A model generated the notes under the pieces. The model worked only from the letters and a program-made list of their open reading frames with translations. It ran no database searches and had not been told where the DNA came from. From an uncultured Streptococcus sp. (GTDB taxonomy: Bacteria; Bacillota; Bacilli; Lactobacillales; Streptococcaceae): a stretch of DNA of 15,867 nucleotides. Within the stretch, counting starts at the first letter, position 1. Each line of letters starts with the position of its first letter. Position numbers and translations under genes: made by a program. The stretch is from positions 1-15,867 of the forward strand of contig CABPWC010000026.1 in NCBI GenBank assembly GCA_902461025.1. Reading direction: 5' to 3'. Below are positions 1-7,598 of this stretch, piece after piece.

Positions 1-40
1 CATAGAAAGAATACATTGCTAATTTTGTCCAGATATTCAT
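1..40 (-). CDS. Start of a gene downstream of murA, possibly a GNAT acetyltransferase (partial)
   Basis: On the minus strand an ATG at 40 opens a frame that runs off the window after 13 codons (MNIWTKLAMYSFY). A GAGGA ribosome binding site lies five bases upstream, and the murA stop is only 17 bp away, so it is probably translated from the murA transcript. From memory, a GNAT-type acetyltransferase with a similar N-terminus follows the murA/murZ gene in pneumococcus-group genomes. Thirteen residues cannot prove that; the existence of the gene is better supported than its function. Confidence 0.45.
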   Translation of the reverse strand, partial: MNIWTKLAMYSFY

Positions 41-57
41 TGTGTTCCTCAAAATTG

Positions 58-1317
58 CTAATCTTCGATTAGCTCAATATCTGCTCCAAGGTTACGTAAT
101 TTCTCAATGATATTTGAGTAGCCTCTTAAAATGAACTCTACACTAGTAATTTCTGTTTTACCTTCAGCCATTAATCCGGCAATAACCAAGGCCGCTCCTG
201 CACGTAGGTCAGTCGCTCTCACACTTGCACCGTGTAAAGGATTGCCACCCTTATAGAGAATGTGATCATTGGTTGTCGTAATATCTGCGTTCATTTTGGC
301 TAATTCAAAGACATGATTCACACGTTTCTCATAAATGGTATCAATCAGTGTTCCTCGCCCTTCTGCTTTTAACAGAAGAGGAGTAATCGGCTGTTGAAGG
401 TCTGTTGCAAATCCAGGATATGGAGCTGTTTTGATGTTTACAGCCTTGAGATTTGTTTGTTCTTCAACGTAGATACTATCTTCAGAAACAGTCATATGAA
501 CACCCATTTCTTCAAGTTTTGCAATAAAACCTTCAAGATGTTCGTAGAGTACATTATTGATACGAATCCCTTTACCAACCGCTGCTGCCAAAGAAATATA
601 GGTACCTGCTTCGATACGGTCAGGAATAACTTGGTGACGAGTTCCATGAAGGGATTCAACACCATCAATTGCAATAATATCTGTACCCGCACCACGAATA
701 TGAGCTCCCATATTGTTTAACAAAGTAGCTACATCAATGATTTCGGGTTCACGAGCAGCATTTTCAATGACTGTACGTCCTTGGGCTTTTACCGCTGCAA
801 GCATCGTATTAATCGTTGCTCCAACACTTACAGTATCCATGTAGATGTGTGCCCCTTGCAACCTAGAACCATTTGTTGAGAGATTCATATTGTCTCCCTC
901 ATAAGTAGTTTTAGCTCCCATCGCTTCAAAGGCTTTTAGGTGTAAGTCAATTGGACGAGGGCCCAAATCGCATCCACCAGGTAAACCTACTGTTGCTTCA
1001 CCGAAACGTCCAAGAAGGCTACCATAGAAATAATAAGATGCGCGAAGACTGTTAATCTTACCGTATGGCATTGGTTTATTTTGAACACCACGAGGATCAA
1101 TTTCTAGAACGTCATCATAGCGCTTAACACTCGCACCCATAATTTCCATGATATCAACCAAACTAGCGACATCAGAGATATCTGGAACACAGTCCAAAAT
1201 TACAACATCATCTGATAAAATAATAGCAGGAATCAGGGCTACTACACTATTTTTTGCACCGCTAATGGTAATCTCACCCTTTAATGGACGCCCACCGTTA
1301 ATGACAATTTTTTTCAT
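58..1317 (-). CDS. murA: UDP-N-acetylglucosamine 1-carboxyvinyltransferase (MurA, MurZ-type paralogue)
   Basis: This cytoplasmic enzyme transfers the enolpyruvyl group of phosphoenolpyruvate to UDP-GlcNAc, the first committed step of peptidoglycan synthesis and the fosfomycin target. The 419-residue protein has the full family length. It starts with MKKIVINGG, and residues 18-24 carry the ISGAKNS signature with the catalytic Lys22 of the first lobe. The catalytic loop [12 protein letters not shown] places the PEP-binding, fosfomycin-reactive cysteine at Cys116. A conserved [15 protein letters not shown] segment lies near the C-terminus. Low-GC Gram-positives carry two MurA paralogues, and this sequence resembles the one called MurZ in pneumococcus. 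An extended -10 promoter lies about 50 bp upstream, and no strong ribosome binding site is visible before the ATG. It reads in the same direction as the rpmA operon but is separated from it by a terminator. Confidence 0.96.
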   Translation of the reverse strand: MKKIVINGGRPLKGEITISGAKNSVVALIPAIILSDDVVILDCVPDISDVASLVDIMEIMGASVKRYDDVLEIDPRGVQNKPMPYGKINSLRASYYFYGSLLGRFGEATVGLPGGCDLGPRPIDLHLKAFEAMGAKTTYEGDNMNLSTNGSRLQGAHIYMDTVSVGATINTMLAAVKAQGRTVIENAAREPEIIDVATLLNNMGAHIRGAGTDIIAIDGVESLHGTRHQVIPDRIEAGTYISLAAAVGKGIRINNVLYEHLEGFIAKLEEMGVHMTVSEDSIYVEEQTNLKAVNIKTAPYPGFATDLQQPITPLLLKAEGRGTLIDTIYEKRVNHVFELAKMNADITTTNDHILYKGGNPLHGASVRATDLRAGAALVIAGLMAEGKTEITSVEFILRGYSNIIEKLRNLGADIELIED

Positions 1318-1365
1318 TATTTTATATATACTCTTTCACTATTTATTCATAAGGTCTCACCCTAT

Positions 1366-1374
1366 ATTATACCA
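1366..1374 (-). promoter_or_regulatory. Extended -10 promoter of murA
   Basis: The minus strand reads TGGTATAAT, a perfect -10 hexamer with the TGn extension typical of streptococcal promoters. No good -35 hexamer is seen at 17 bp. A start about 7 bp downstream would give a 5' leader of roughly 40 nt before the murA ATG. Confidence 0.6.
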
Positions 1375-1491
1375 TATTTCTTTCTTATTATCTATCATTA
1401 TAGATTAAATCAGTCTCTTAAAAGAAAATTGATTTCTAATAGTTTTCATAGCTTTTTTTAAAATTTTTATTCTCTGATTTTAATCAAGAAA

Positions 1492-1520
1492 AAAGCTTTC
1501 CGAAATTTTCGGAAAGCTTT
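1492..1520 (-). terminator. Rho-independent terminator of the rplU-prp-rpmA operon
   Basis: A perfect 11-bp stem (AAAGCTTTCCG with CGGAAAGCTTT) and a seven-base loop are followed on the minus strand by TTTTTTC. It lies about 70 bp past the rpmA stop and before the murA promoter, so it separates the ribosomal-protein transcript from murA. Confidence 0.85.
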
Positions 1521-1591
1521 GTTTAGTGCTTTTTTAAGCATCCTCACCTCTTTATTTCAAGGCTCGGGATAAAAAGGTTCAAGGGACCTTC

Positions 1592-1885
1592 TTATTTAGC
1601 GATTGGGTAAACAGAAACCTGTTTCTTATCGCGACCTTTACGTTCGAAACGTACTACGCCTTCAACTTTAGCGAACAAAGTATCGTCTCCACCACGTCCA
1701 ACGTTTACACCTGGATAGATATGTGTACCACGTTGACGGTAAAGGATTGATCCACCTGTTACAGTTTGTCCGTCAGCTGCTTTAGCTCCAAGACGTTTAG
1801 CTTGTGAATCACGTCCGTTTGATGTAGAACCTCCACCTTTTTTGTGGGCGAAAAGTTGCAAGTTGTTAAGAGTCATTTTTAACAT
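1592..1885 (-). CDS. rpmA: 50S ribosomal protein L27 with a cleavable N-terminal extension
   Basis: L27 is a large-subunit protein whose N-terminus reaches toward the peptidyl-transferase centre. The 97-residue product has the Firmicutes form, in which LNNLQLF precedes AHKKGGGST. In this lineage the leader is cut after the Phe by the protease Prp to expose the functional A-H-K-K N-terminus; the Prp gene lies immediately upstream. The body holds the family motifs [15 protein letters not shown] and [11 protein letters not shown]. The first ATG is chosen because CGGAGGAAAAC sits at good spacing before it; a second in-frame ATG lies three codons on. It is the last gene of the rplU-prp-rpmA operon and is followed by a terminator. 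Confidence 0.97.
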   Translation of the reverse strand: MLKMTLNNLQLFAHKKGGGSTSNGRDSQAKRLGAKAADGQTVTGGSILYRQRGTHIYPGVNVGRGGDDTLFAKVEGVVRFERKGRDKKQVSVYPIAK

Positions 1886-1901
1886 AATGTTTTCCTCCGT
1901 G

Positions 1902-2255
<354 letters not shown>

Positions 2256-2261
2256 TTAAAA

Positions 2262-2576
2262 TTAAGCGTTGATTGCGTTGATGACAACTTTAGTGTATGG
2301 TTGACGGTGACCTTGTTTACGGTGGCTACCTTTTTTAGGTTTGTACTTGTAAGTAACAACTTTCTTTTGTTTTCCTTGTTTTTCAACAGTTCCAACTACA
2401 GTAGCTCCAGCAACAAGTGGAGTTCCGACAACAGTGTTTTCACCACCAACAAGAACAACTTCGTTAAAAGTAACTTCTTGACCAGCTTCAACGTTCAATT
2501 TTTCAACGTAAACTGCTTGACCAACTTCAACTTTAACTTGTTTTCCGCCAGTTTTGATAATTGCGTATGTGCTCAT
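2262..2576 (-). CDS. rplU: 50S ribosomal protein L21
   Basis: L21 is an rRNA-binding protein of the large subunit. The start at 2576 gives 104 residues, the usual length, beginning [13 protein letters not shown], the classical L21 N-terminus. An ideal AGGAGG site lies six bases before this ATG. A longer in-frame reading back to 2651 would translate the RNA leader and is rejected. The C-terminus carries the conserved lysine-rich core ([18 protein letters not shown]). It is the first gene of the rplU-prp-rpmA operon, with only 15 bp between its stop and the prp start. Confidence 0.97.
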
Positions 2577-2712
2577 TATGCACCTCCTATGATTTTTTGG
2601 GGTTTCCCCGAATTTTTGTGAAGACTCGCCTAGCATCGTGGGACGAACCACTTAAACTTGATGAATCAAGCAACGATGTTCGTGCGGTTGCACAGGATCG
2701 TGCATAGTCAAC
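2577..2712 (-). ncRNA. Probable L21 ribosomal-protein leader (cis-regulatory 5' UTR)
   Basis: About 135 nt separate the predicted transcription start from the rplU ATG, much more than translation needs. The stretch has no convincing gene of its own and contains paired segments, including GGGGAAACCCC just before the ribosome binding site at about 2595-2606 and a GCACGA/TGTGCAACCGCACG region at its 5' end. Firmicutes rplU operons are known to carry a structured L21 leader thought to mediate autoregulation. Position and size fit; I have not tested the fold against the family covariance model. Confidence 0.65.
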
Positions 2713-2718
2713 TCTACA

Positions 2719-2747
2719 AGTATAGCATGATTCCAAATTTTTGACAA
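2719..2747 (-). promoter_or_regulatory. Sigma-A promoter of the rplU operon
   Basis: The minus strand has TTGTCA (2742-2747), exactly 17 bp, then TATACT (2719-2724), both close to consensus. The -35 begins only 6 bp past the stop of the upstream DUF1275 gene, so rplU has its own strong promoter while reading in the same direction as that gene. Confidence 0.85.
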
Positions 2748-2753
2748 GTATTT

Positions 2754-3449
2754 TCACTCAAAATTCAGCCTTTTATCAGACTTTTTTTGCAAAGAAGATA
2801 AAACCATACTTAGATAAAAAATACTCATCATGACGGGGACACCTAAAATCGTTTTTTCGCTGAAGATAATCGTTAAGTAAGCTGAAAATACTACTCCTAG
2901 AACGAAACTAACAAGTAGGCTCACAAAAATCAATCCCTCCATTAAAAAGGCTGTATGCTTGGTCCGGACGTATTCACCAAAAGCTAACATGGTGCGTTTG
3001 ATATTTCCCGTCATAAAGGCATTGTTATAGGCAATTCCAGAAACCTCTCCAAAAGCTGTTGTAACGAGACCCATACAAAAAGCCAAAGGCGGAACAATAA
3101 ACATGTTATCAACACTCAATGGAATAAAGCCGATTATCAATGATAAAATTGCTAATGGAACAAGTGATAGAATTGGCTTTTTAATAATGCGAAGTTTTTC
3201 CTTGTAAATCGTAAGCATAAAAACGCCTAACATGAAAGATAAAAGTGTCAATATCTTTAGTTCAGCATCCGCTAGATTTTTCTGAACGATGCCGACTGAT
3301 AAAAAGACCACATTCCCTGTCTGCCCAGCGACTAAGGTGTTCCCTCTTACAATAAAGGTATAGGCATCTACATAACCCGCACAAAAAGTCAAAAAAAGCG
3401 CCAATCTTTTTGAATGACGAGAAATTTTTCTCATAGGTAATAATCTCAT
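2754..3449 (-). CDS. YoaK-like DUF1275 membrane protein
   Basis: The 231-residue protein is hydrophobic throughout, with about six to seven membrane segments, and belongs to the DUF1275/YoaK family of unknown function. Family hallmarks are visible in each half: an aromatic/Asp-containing first segment (FCAGYVDAYTF) followed by GQTGNVVFL, and later GEVSGIAYNNAFMTGNIKRT. The repeated TGN motif suggests an internal duplication. The start at 3449 is supported by AGGAG seven bases upstream; Met6 is a weaker alternative. It is transcribed divergently from the oxidoreductase gene. No terminator is seen before the rplU promoter. Confidence 0.85.
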   Translation of the reverse strand: MRLLPMRKISRHSKRLALFLTFCAGYVDAYTFIVRGNTLVAGQTGNVVFLSVGIVQKNLADAELKILTLLSFMLGVFMLTIYKEKLRIIKKPILSLVPLAILSLIIGFIPLSVDNMFIVPPLAFCMGLVTTAFGEVSGIAYNNAFMTGNIKRTMLAFGEYVRTKHTAFLMEGLIFVSLLVSFVLGVVFSAYLTIIFSEKTILGVPVMMSIFYLSMVLSSLQKKSDKRLNFE

Positions 3450-3531
3450 ACTAAACTCCTAAATATACTGTCACTATTGTACCATTTTTTCTAGAAATTT
3501 CGAAAGTTCAAAGCAAAAGAATTCTCTCACC

Positions 3532-3561
3532 TTAACGAGTTGACTCTTTGTATGATATAAT
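3532..3561 (+). promoter_or_regulatory. Promoter of the oxidoreductase-helicase pair
   Basis: TATAAT at 3556-3561 is preceded by TGA, giving an extended -10. A weak TTAACG sits 18 bp upstream. The predicted start lies some 28 bp before the oxidoreductase ATG at 3596. Confidence 0.6.
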
Positions 3562-3595
3562 GAAATCAATCATTACTTGTGGAAAAGGAGTTTCT

Positions 3596-4573
3596 ATGCT
3601 AAAACTTGGTATCATCGGAACTAGTTCAATCAGCCACCATTTTGTTGAGGCTGCTCATACTAGCGGGAAATTTCAATTAGTGGCAGTCTATTCAAGAAAA
3701 CTAGAAACCGCAGAAAAGTTTGCTTCTCACTGTCAAGATGTAACATTATTTGACCAGTTAGAAGATTTTTTCAAACACCCTTTTGATGTCGTCTATATTG
3801 CTAGTCCAAATTCCCTGCACTTTAGTCAGGCTAAAATTGCCTTAGTTGCTGGAAAACATGTCATCCTTGAAAAACCAGCTGTGACTCAGCCAAAGGAATG
3901 GAAAGATTTATTGCAAATAGCTCAGAAAAATCAACGGTTTATCTTTGAAGCGGCACGAAACTACCACGAAGAGGCTTTCGCTACAATTAAAGACTTTCTT
4001 ACAGACAAACATGTTTTAGGAGCAAACTTTAACTACGCTAAATATTCATCTAAAATGCCTGAACTCCTTGCTGGCAATACTCCAAACGTTTTCTCAGATC
4101 GTTTTGCAGGTGGGGCACTTATGGATCTTGGTATTTATCCGATTTATGCCGCTGTTCGCTTATTTGGAAAACCGACTCATGCAACCTATCAAGCTCAGAA
4201 ACTAAATAATAGCATTGATTTAAATGGGGATGGTATTCTCTCCTATCCGAACTATCAAGTACACATCAAAGCAGGAAAGAATATCACTTCTAATCTTCCT
4301 TGCGAAATTTATACTACTGACGGAACCTTGACACTCAATACTATCGAGCATATCCAATCAGCTATTTTTACCGACCACCAAGGAAATGAATTTAATCTTC
4401 CTATCCACCAGGCTCCTCACACCATGACTGAGGAAGTTGCTGCTTTTGCAAAGATGATTAAGCAATCAAACCAGGTACTCTACCAATCCTGGATAGATGA
4501 TGCGACACACGTCCATAACCTACTTTACACCATGCGCCAGGTTGCTGGCATTAGATTTGAGGCAGAAAAATGA
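3596..4573 (+). CDS. Gfo/Idh/MocA-family NAD(P)-dependent oxidoreductase
   Basis: The 325-residue protein has an N-terminal Rossmann domain beginning LKLGIIGTSSIS, with the GxxG dinucleotide-binding turn at residues 5-8. It carries the family EKP motif at residues 92-94 (Lys93 being the usual catalytic or substrate-positioning lysine). The C-terminal beta-sheet domain contains FAGGALMDLGIYPIYA, where most relatives have D-x-G-x-H, so Tyr replaces the usual His, as in some subgroups. Such enzymes oxidise or reduce sugars and polyols; the substrate here cannot be deduced. The ATG at 3596 is chosen over one 48 bp upstream because it has AAAGGAG five bases before it and starts directly with the Rossmann strand. 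It overlaps the helicase gene by ATGA. Confidence 0.9.
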   Translation: MLKLGIIGTSSISHHFVEAAHTSGKFQLVAVYSRKLETAEKFASHCQDVTLFDQLEDFFKHPFDVVYIASPNSLHFSQAKIALVAGKHVILEKPAVTQPKEWKDLLQIAQKNQRFIFEAARNYHEEAFATIKDFLTDKHVLGANFNYAKYSSKMPELLAGNTPNVFSDRFAGGALMDLGIYPIYAAVRLFGKPTHATYQAQKLNNSIDLNGDGILSYPNYQVHIKAGKNITSNLPCEIYTTDGTLTLNTIEHIQSAIFTDHQGNEFNLPIHQAPHTMTEEVAAFAKMIKQSNQVLYQSWIDDATHVHNLLYTMRQVAGIRFEAEK

Positions 4574-5652
4574 AAACTAAACTACCTACCGAATGGCAAG
4601 AATTGATTGATCAACTGGGTTTCCAAGAATTTACTCCCATTCAAATTCAACTTTTTCAACCTATAACAGAAGGTGAAAACCTACTTGGAGTCAGTCCAAC
4701 TGGTACAGGGAAGACTTTAGCCTATCTCCTACCTAGTCTTGTCAAACTGCAAAAGAAAAAAGCCCAACAATTATTGATTTTAGCACCTAATACTGAGCTT
4801 GCTGGACAAATTTTTGAAGTCACTAAAACCTGGGGTGAGGCTATCGGATTAACAGCTCAGCTATTTCTATCCGGTTCGAGCCGGAAACGCCAAATTGAAC
4901 GACTTAAAAAAGGACCAGAAATTCTGATTGGAACACCTGGTCGTATCTTTGAACTGGTCAAATTGAAAAAAATCAAGATGATGAACGTGGAAACAATCAT
5001 TCTTGATGAGTTCGACCAACTCCTTGATGATTCTCAAATTCATTTTGTCGAGAAAATTACCAACTATGCACCTCGTGACCATCAACTTATTTACATCAGT
5101 GCCACTACCAAATTTGACCAAGATAAGATTGCACCTAACACGCGCGTCATTGATCTATCAGACCAAAAGTTAGACAACATTCAACACCTCTATATGCAAG
5201 TAGACCAACGTCACCGAGTAGATATGCTTCGTAAACTGGCACAGGTTGAAGATTTCCGTGGTCTTGTCTTCTTTAATAGCTTGTCAGACCTTGGAAGTGC
5301 AGAGGAAAAATTACAATATCGTGATGTTTTAGCAGTTTCGCTAGCTAGCGATGTTAACGTTAAATTTAGAAAAGTTATTTTAGAAAAATTCAAAGATAAT
5401 CAACTGACGCTACTTCTTGCAACAGACCTTCTGGCTCGTGGTATCGACATTGATAGCTTGGAATGTGTTGTCAATTTCGACGTCCCTAGAGATATGGAAA
5501 CCTATACTCACCGTGCGGGTCGTACAGGACGCATGGGTAAAGAAGGCTATGTCATCACTCTTGTCACCCATCCAGAAGAACTTAAAAAACTGAAGAAATT
5601 TGCAAGTGTACGTGAAATCGTTTTGAAAAATCAGGAACTGTATATCAAATGA
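4570..5652 (+). CDS. Short DEAD-box-type RNA helicase with DEFD motif II (YfmL-like)
   Basis: This is an ATP-dependent RNA helicase core of 360 residues with almost nothing outside the two RecA domains. Motifs in order are: Q motif around FTPIQIQ (21-27), Walker A SPTGTGKT (42-49), a divergent Ia PNTELA (73-78) in place of PTRELA, Ib TPGR (122-125), motif II DEFD (146-149) in place of DEAD, SAT (177-179), motif V LLATDLLARGID and motif VI HRAGRTGR (314-321). The small size and DEFD resemble Bacillus YfmL, which is linked to 50S ribosome assembly; that role is inferred. It is translationally coupled to the oxidoreductase by a 4-bp overlap and followed directly by a repeat that supplies a terminator. 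Confidence 0.9.
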   Translation: MKTKLPTEWQELIDQLGFQEFTPIQIQLFQPITEGENLLGVSPTGTGKTLAYLLPSLVKLQKKKAQQLLILAPNTELAGQIFEVTKTWGEAIGLTAQLFLSGSSRKRQIERLKKGPEILIGTPGRIFELVKLKKIKMMNVETIILDEFDQLLDDSQIHFVEKITNYAPRDHQLIYISATTKFDQDKIAPNTRVIDLSDQKLDNIQHLYMQVDQRHRVDMLRKLAQVEDFRGLVFFNSLSDLGSAEEKLQYRDVLAVSLASDVNVKFRKVILEKFKDNQLTLLLATDLLARGIDIDSLECVVNFDVPRDMETYTHRAGRTGRMGKEGYVITLVTHPEELKKLKKFASVREIVLKNQELYIK

Positions 5653-5830
5653 GAGTGGGACAGAAATCGGTAATTCGTTAGAATTCGATTTCGTCGTCCC
5701 ACCTCCGCACAGTTGAGTAGGGCTGTAAAAGCTGATGAAATCAGCGTAGTAGAGCCCACTCAACCACTGCGTCTTGCTCGACACTCCAAAGACAATTGAG
5801 AGGCTAGGACTTTTGTCCCAGCCTCTTTTT
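5653..5830. repeat. Three-hairpin intergenic repeat element
   Basis: The 178 bp between two convergent genes fold into three separate hairpins. The first is 5655-5702 (GTGGGAC with GTCCCAC, plus an inner AAATCG/CGATTT pairing). The second is 5712-5764 (GTTGAGT with ACTCAAC, GGGCT with AGCCC, and an inner GCTGAT-GAAA-TCAGC cap). The third is 5800-5825. I recall near-identical sequence at many gene ends in mitis-group streptococci, so it is probably a dispersed non-coding repeat like BOX, RUP or SPRITE. I cannot assign it to one of those families from memory. It holds no gene. Confidence 0.7.
5800..5830 (+). terminator. Terminator after the helicase gene
   Basis: GAGGCTAGGAC and GTCCCAGCCTC form an 11-bp stem with one mismatch around a TTTT loop, followed by TTTTT on the plus strand. 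It forms the right end of the intergenic repeat and ends one base before the stop codon of the convergent DUF1934 gene. Confidence 0.8.
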
Positions 5831-5831
5831 C

Positions 5832-6209
5832 TTATCCCCAAGTAATTTCTAAACGGTAGTTGGCAAATGGAACTCCTTCTTTGTTTTGTAGTTGGTAGGC
5901 TAGTTCAATCTTCTCTTCACCAACTTCGTAGTGGCTTGTTTGGATGATAAACTCCTGCAGTCCCATAGGTGTTGGAATGTAGGCTAAACTATCAGAATCC
6001 TTGAGGAAACGCATGATGGTCTTGGGATTTGAGAAGCGCGTCATGACTAGCTCTTCTTCCTGAAACTTAATCACAACCTTTTCTTGCTCCTCATTGTAAA
6101 ACAAAAGATAGGAAAAATCGCCCTTTTCCCGTAATTCAACATCATAAAGTTGGTCAATTACTTCCAATTGTTCATCGAACTTGATGGTATTTCTCATTCT
6201 AATCTTCAC
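5832..6209 (-). CDS. DUF1934 (YwiB-like) small beta-barrel protein
   Basis: The 125-residue soluble protein matches the DUF1934/YwiB family, which is predicted to form a lipocalin-like beta barrel and has no established function. The sequence is rich in alternating beta strands, with conserved-looking YIPTPMGLQEFIIQT in the second half and a C-terminus ending RLEITWG. A GTG at 6209 has AGAGGA about seven bases upstream and is taken as the start. An internal ATG four codons later lacks a site of its own. It is transcribed divergently from the HD-hydrolase gene through a very compact shared promoter region and converges on the helicase gene. Confidence 0.8.
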   Translation of the reverse strand: MKIRMRNTIKFDEQLEVIDQLYDVELREKGDFSYLLFYNEEQEKVVIKFQEEELVMTRFSNPKTIMRFLKDSDSLAYIPTPMGLQEFIIQTSHYEVGEEKIELAYQLQNKEGVPFANYRLEITWG

Positions 6210-6242
6210 AACTATTCCTCTTTCTTCTCACTTATCCCTACT

Positions 6243-6275
6243 ATTTTACCAAAAAGGCAAGGAATTTGCTATAAT
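6243..6275. promoter_or_regulatory. Back-to-back extended -10 promoters of the DUF1934 and HD genes
   Basis: On the plus strand TGCTATAAT (6267-6275) is an extended -10; a start 7 bp on would fall on the HD gene's ATG at 6282. On the minus strand TGGTAAAAT (6243-6251) is an extended -10 serving the DUF1934 gene. The two -10 hexamers are only 21 bp apart, so the polymerase footprints overlap. Confidence 0.65.
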
Positions 6276-6281
6276 GGTCTT

Positions 6282-7586
6282 ATGAATGAAAAAGTATTTC
6301 GTGACCCAGTTCACAACTATATCCACGTTAATAATCAAGTCATTTATGACCTGATCAATACCAAAGAATTTCAGCGGCTCCGTCGCATCAAACAGCTTGG
6401 GACATCTAGCTATACTTTCCATGGTGGAGAGCATAGTCGTTTTTCTCACTGTTTGGGTGTCTACGAAATTGCCCGTCAAATCACTGAGATTTTTGAGGAA
6501 AAATATCCTGAGGAATGGGACTCTAACGAGTCTCTCTTAACCATGACTGCAGCTCTACTACATGATCTCGGACATGGTGCCTACTCTCATACTTTTGAAA
6601 ATCTCTTTGACACTGACCATGAGGCAATTACCCAGGAAATTATTCAAAGCCCTGAAACAGAGATTCATCAGGTTCTTTTGCAGGTAGCACCAGACTTTCC
6701 AAAAAAAGTAGCCAGCGTGATCGACCACACTTATCCAAACAAACAAGTGGTGCAGCTGATTTCCAGCCAGATTGATGCAGACCGTATGGACTATCTCCTT
6801 CGTGATTCCTACTTTACGGGTGCTTTTTATGGCCAGTTTGATCTGACACGTATTCTCCGTGTTATTCGTCCTGTTGAAAATGGCATTGCCTTTCAGCGTA
6901 ATGGGATGCATGCCATCGAGGATTATGTACTCAGTCGTTACCAGATGTATATGCAGGTTTATTTCCACCCAGCCACACGCGCCATGGAAGTCCTTCTGCA
7001 AAATCTTTTGAAACGTGCCAAGGAGCTCTATCCTGAAAATAAAGAATTCTTTGCTCTTACATCCCCACATCTACTGCCATTTTTTGAGAAGAAGGTAACC
7101 TTGTCTGATTATCTAGCGCTAGACGATGGTGTCATGAATACTTACTTCCAACTTTGGATGACTAGTACAGACAAGATTTTAGCTGATCTTTCCCAACGTT
7201 TCATCAATCGTAAGGTTTTCAAATCCATCACTTTTTCTGATGAAGACCAAGACAAACTTGAAATTATGCGAAATTTAGTAGAGAAAATTGGTTTTGACCC
7301 TAACTACTACACTGCTATTCATAAGAATTTCGACCTTCCTTATGATATTTATCGACCAGAGTCTGAAAATCCTAGAACTCAAATCGAGATTGTCCAAAAG
7401 AATGGTGAACTTGCAGAACTTTCGAGCCTATCTCCAATCGTTCAATCTCTCGCAGGAAGCCGTCATGGTGACAACCGTTTCTACTTCCCTAAAGAAATGC
7501 TAAAGCAAAACAGTATTTTCACTAGTATCATTCAACAATTTTCAAAACTGATTGAGAATGATCATTTTACTCCAAACAAGAAATAA
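6282..7586 (+). CDS. HD-domain phosphohydrolase (YwfO-like, putative dNTPase)
   Basis: The 434-residue protein has the HD-superfamily metal site. The first ligand is His56 in GGEHSRFSHCLG, followed by His94-Asp95 in ALLHDLGHGAYSH, and the distal Asp is in SSQIDADRMDYLLRDSYF near residue 165. The N-terminus FRDPVHNYI is typical of the YwfO group, related to dGTP triphosphohydrolases and SAMHD1; an enterococcal relative is reported to hydrolyse dNTPs. The exact substrate is inferred. The frame stays open upstream to 6150, but that stretch overlaps the divergent gene, and residue 1 at 6282 starts the conserved domain. No ribosome binding site precedes it, and the -10 lies 7 bp upstream, so the message is probably leaderless. 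The HAD gene follows after 12 bp. Confidence 0.92.
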   Translation: MNEKVFRDPVHNYIHVNNQVIYDLINTKEFQRLRRIKQLGTSSYTFHGGEHSRFSHCLGVYEIARQITEIFEEKYPEEWDSNESLLTMTAALLHDLGHGAYSHTFENLFDTDHEAITQEIIQSPETEIHQVLLQVAPDFPKKVASVIDHTYPNKQVVQLISSQIDADRMDYLLRDSYFTGAFYGQFDLTRILRVIRPVENGIAFQRNGMHAIEDYVLSRYQMYMQVYFHPATRAMEVLLQNLLKRAKELYPENKEFFALTSPHLLPFFEKKVTLSDYLALDDGVMNTYFQLWMTSTDKILADLSQRFINRKVFKSITFSDEDQDKLEIMRNLVEKIGFDPNYYTAIHKNFDLPYDIYRPESENPRTQIEIVQKNGELAELSSLSPIVQSLAGSRHGDNRFYFPKEMLKQNSIFTSIIQQFSKLIENDHFTPNKK

Positions 7587-7598
7587 CAGAGGAAATTT

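Noticed and set aside
394..720. Plus-strand open frame inside murA
   Set aside because: It lies fully antisense to a well-recognised enzyme, has no ribosome binding site, and its composition reflects the reversed murA codons.
2577..2651. N-terminal extension of L21 back to 2651
   Set aside because: It would translate the structured leader; the ATG at 2576 has a perfect ribosome binding site and gives the standard L21 length.
5653..5830. Naming the intergenic repeat BOX, RUP or SPRITE
   Set aside because: I cannot match its ends to the consensus of any of these families with certainty from memory.
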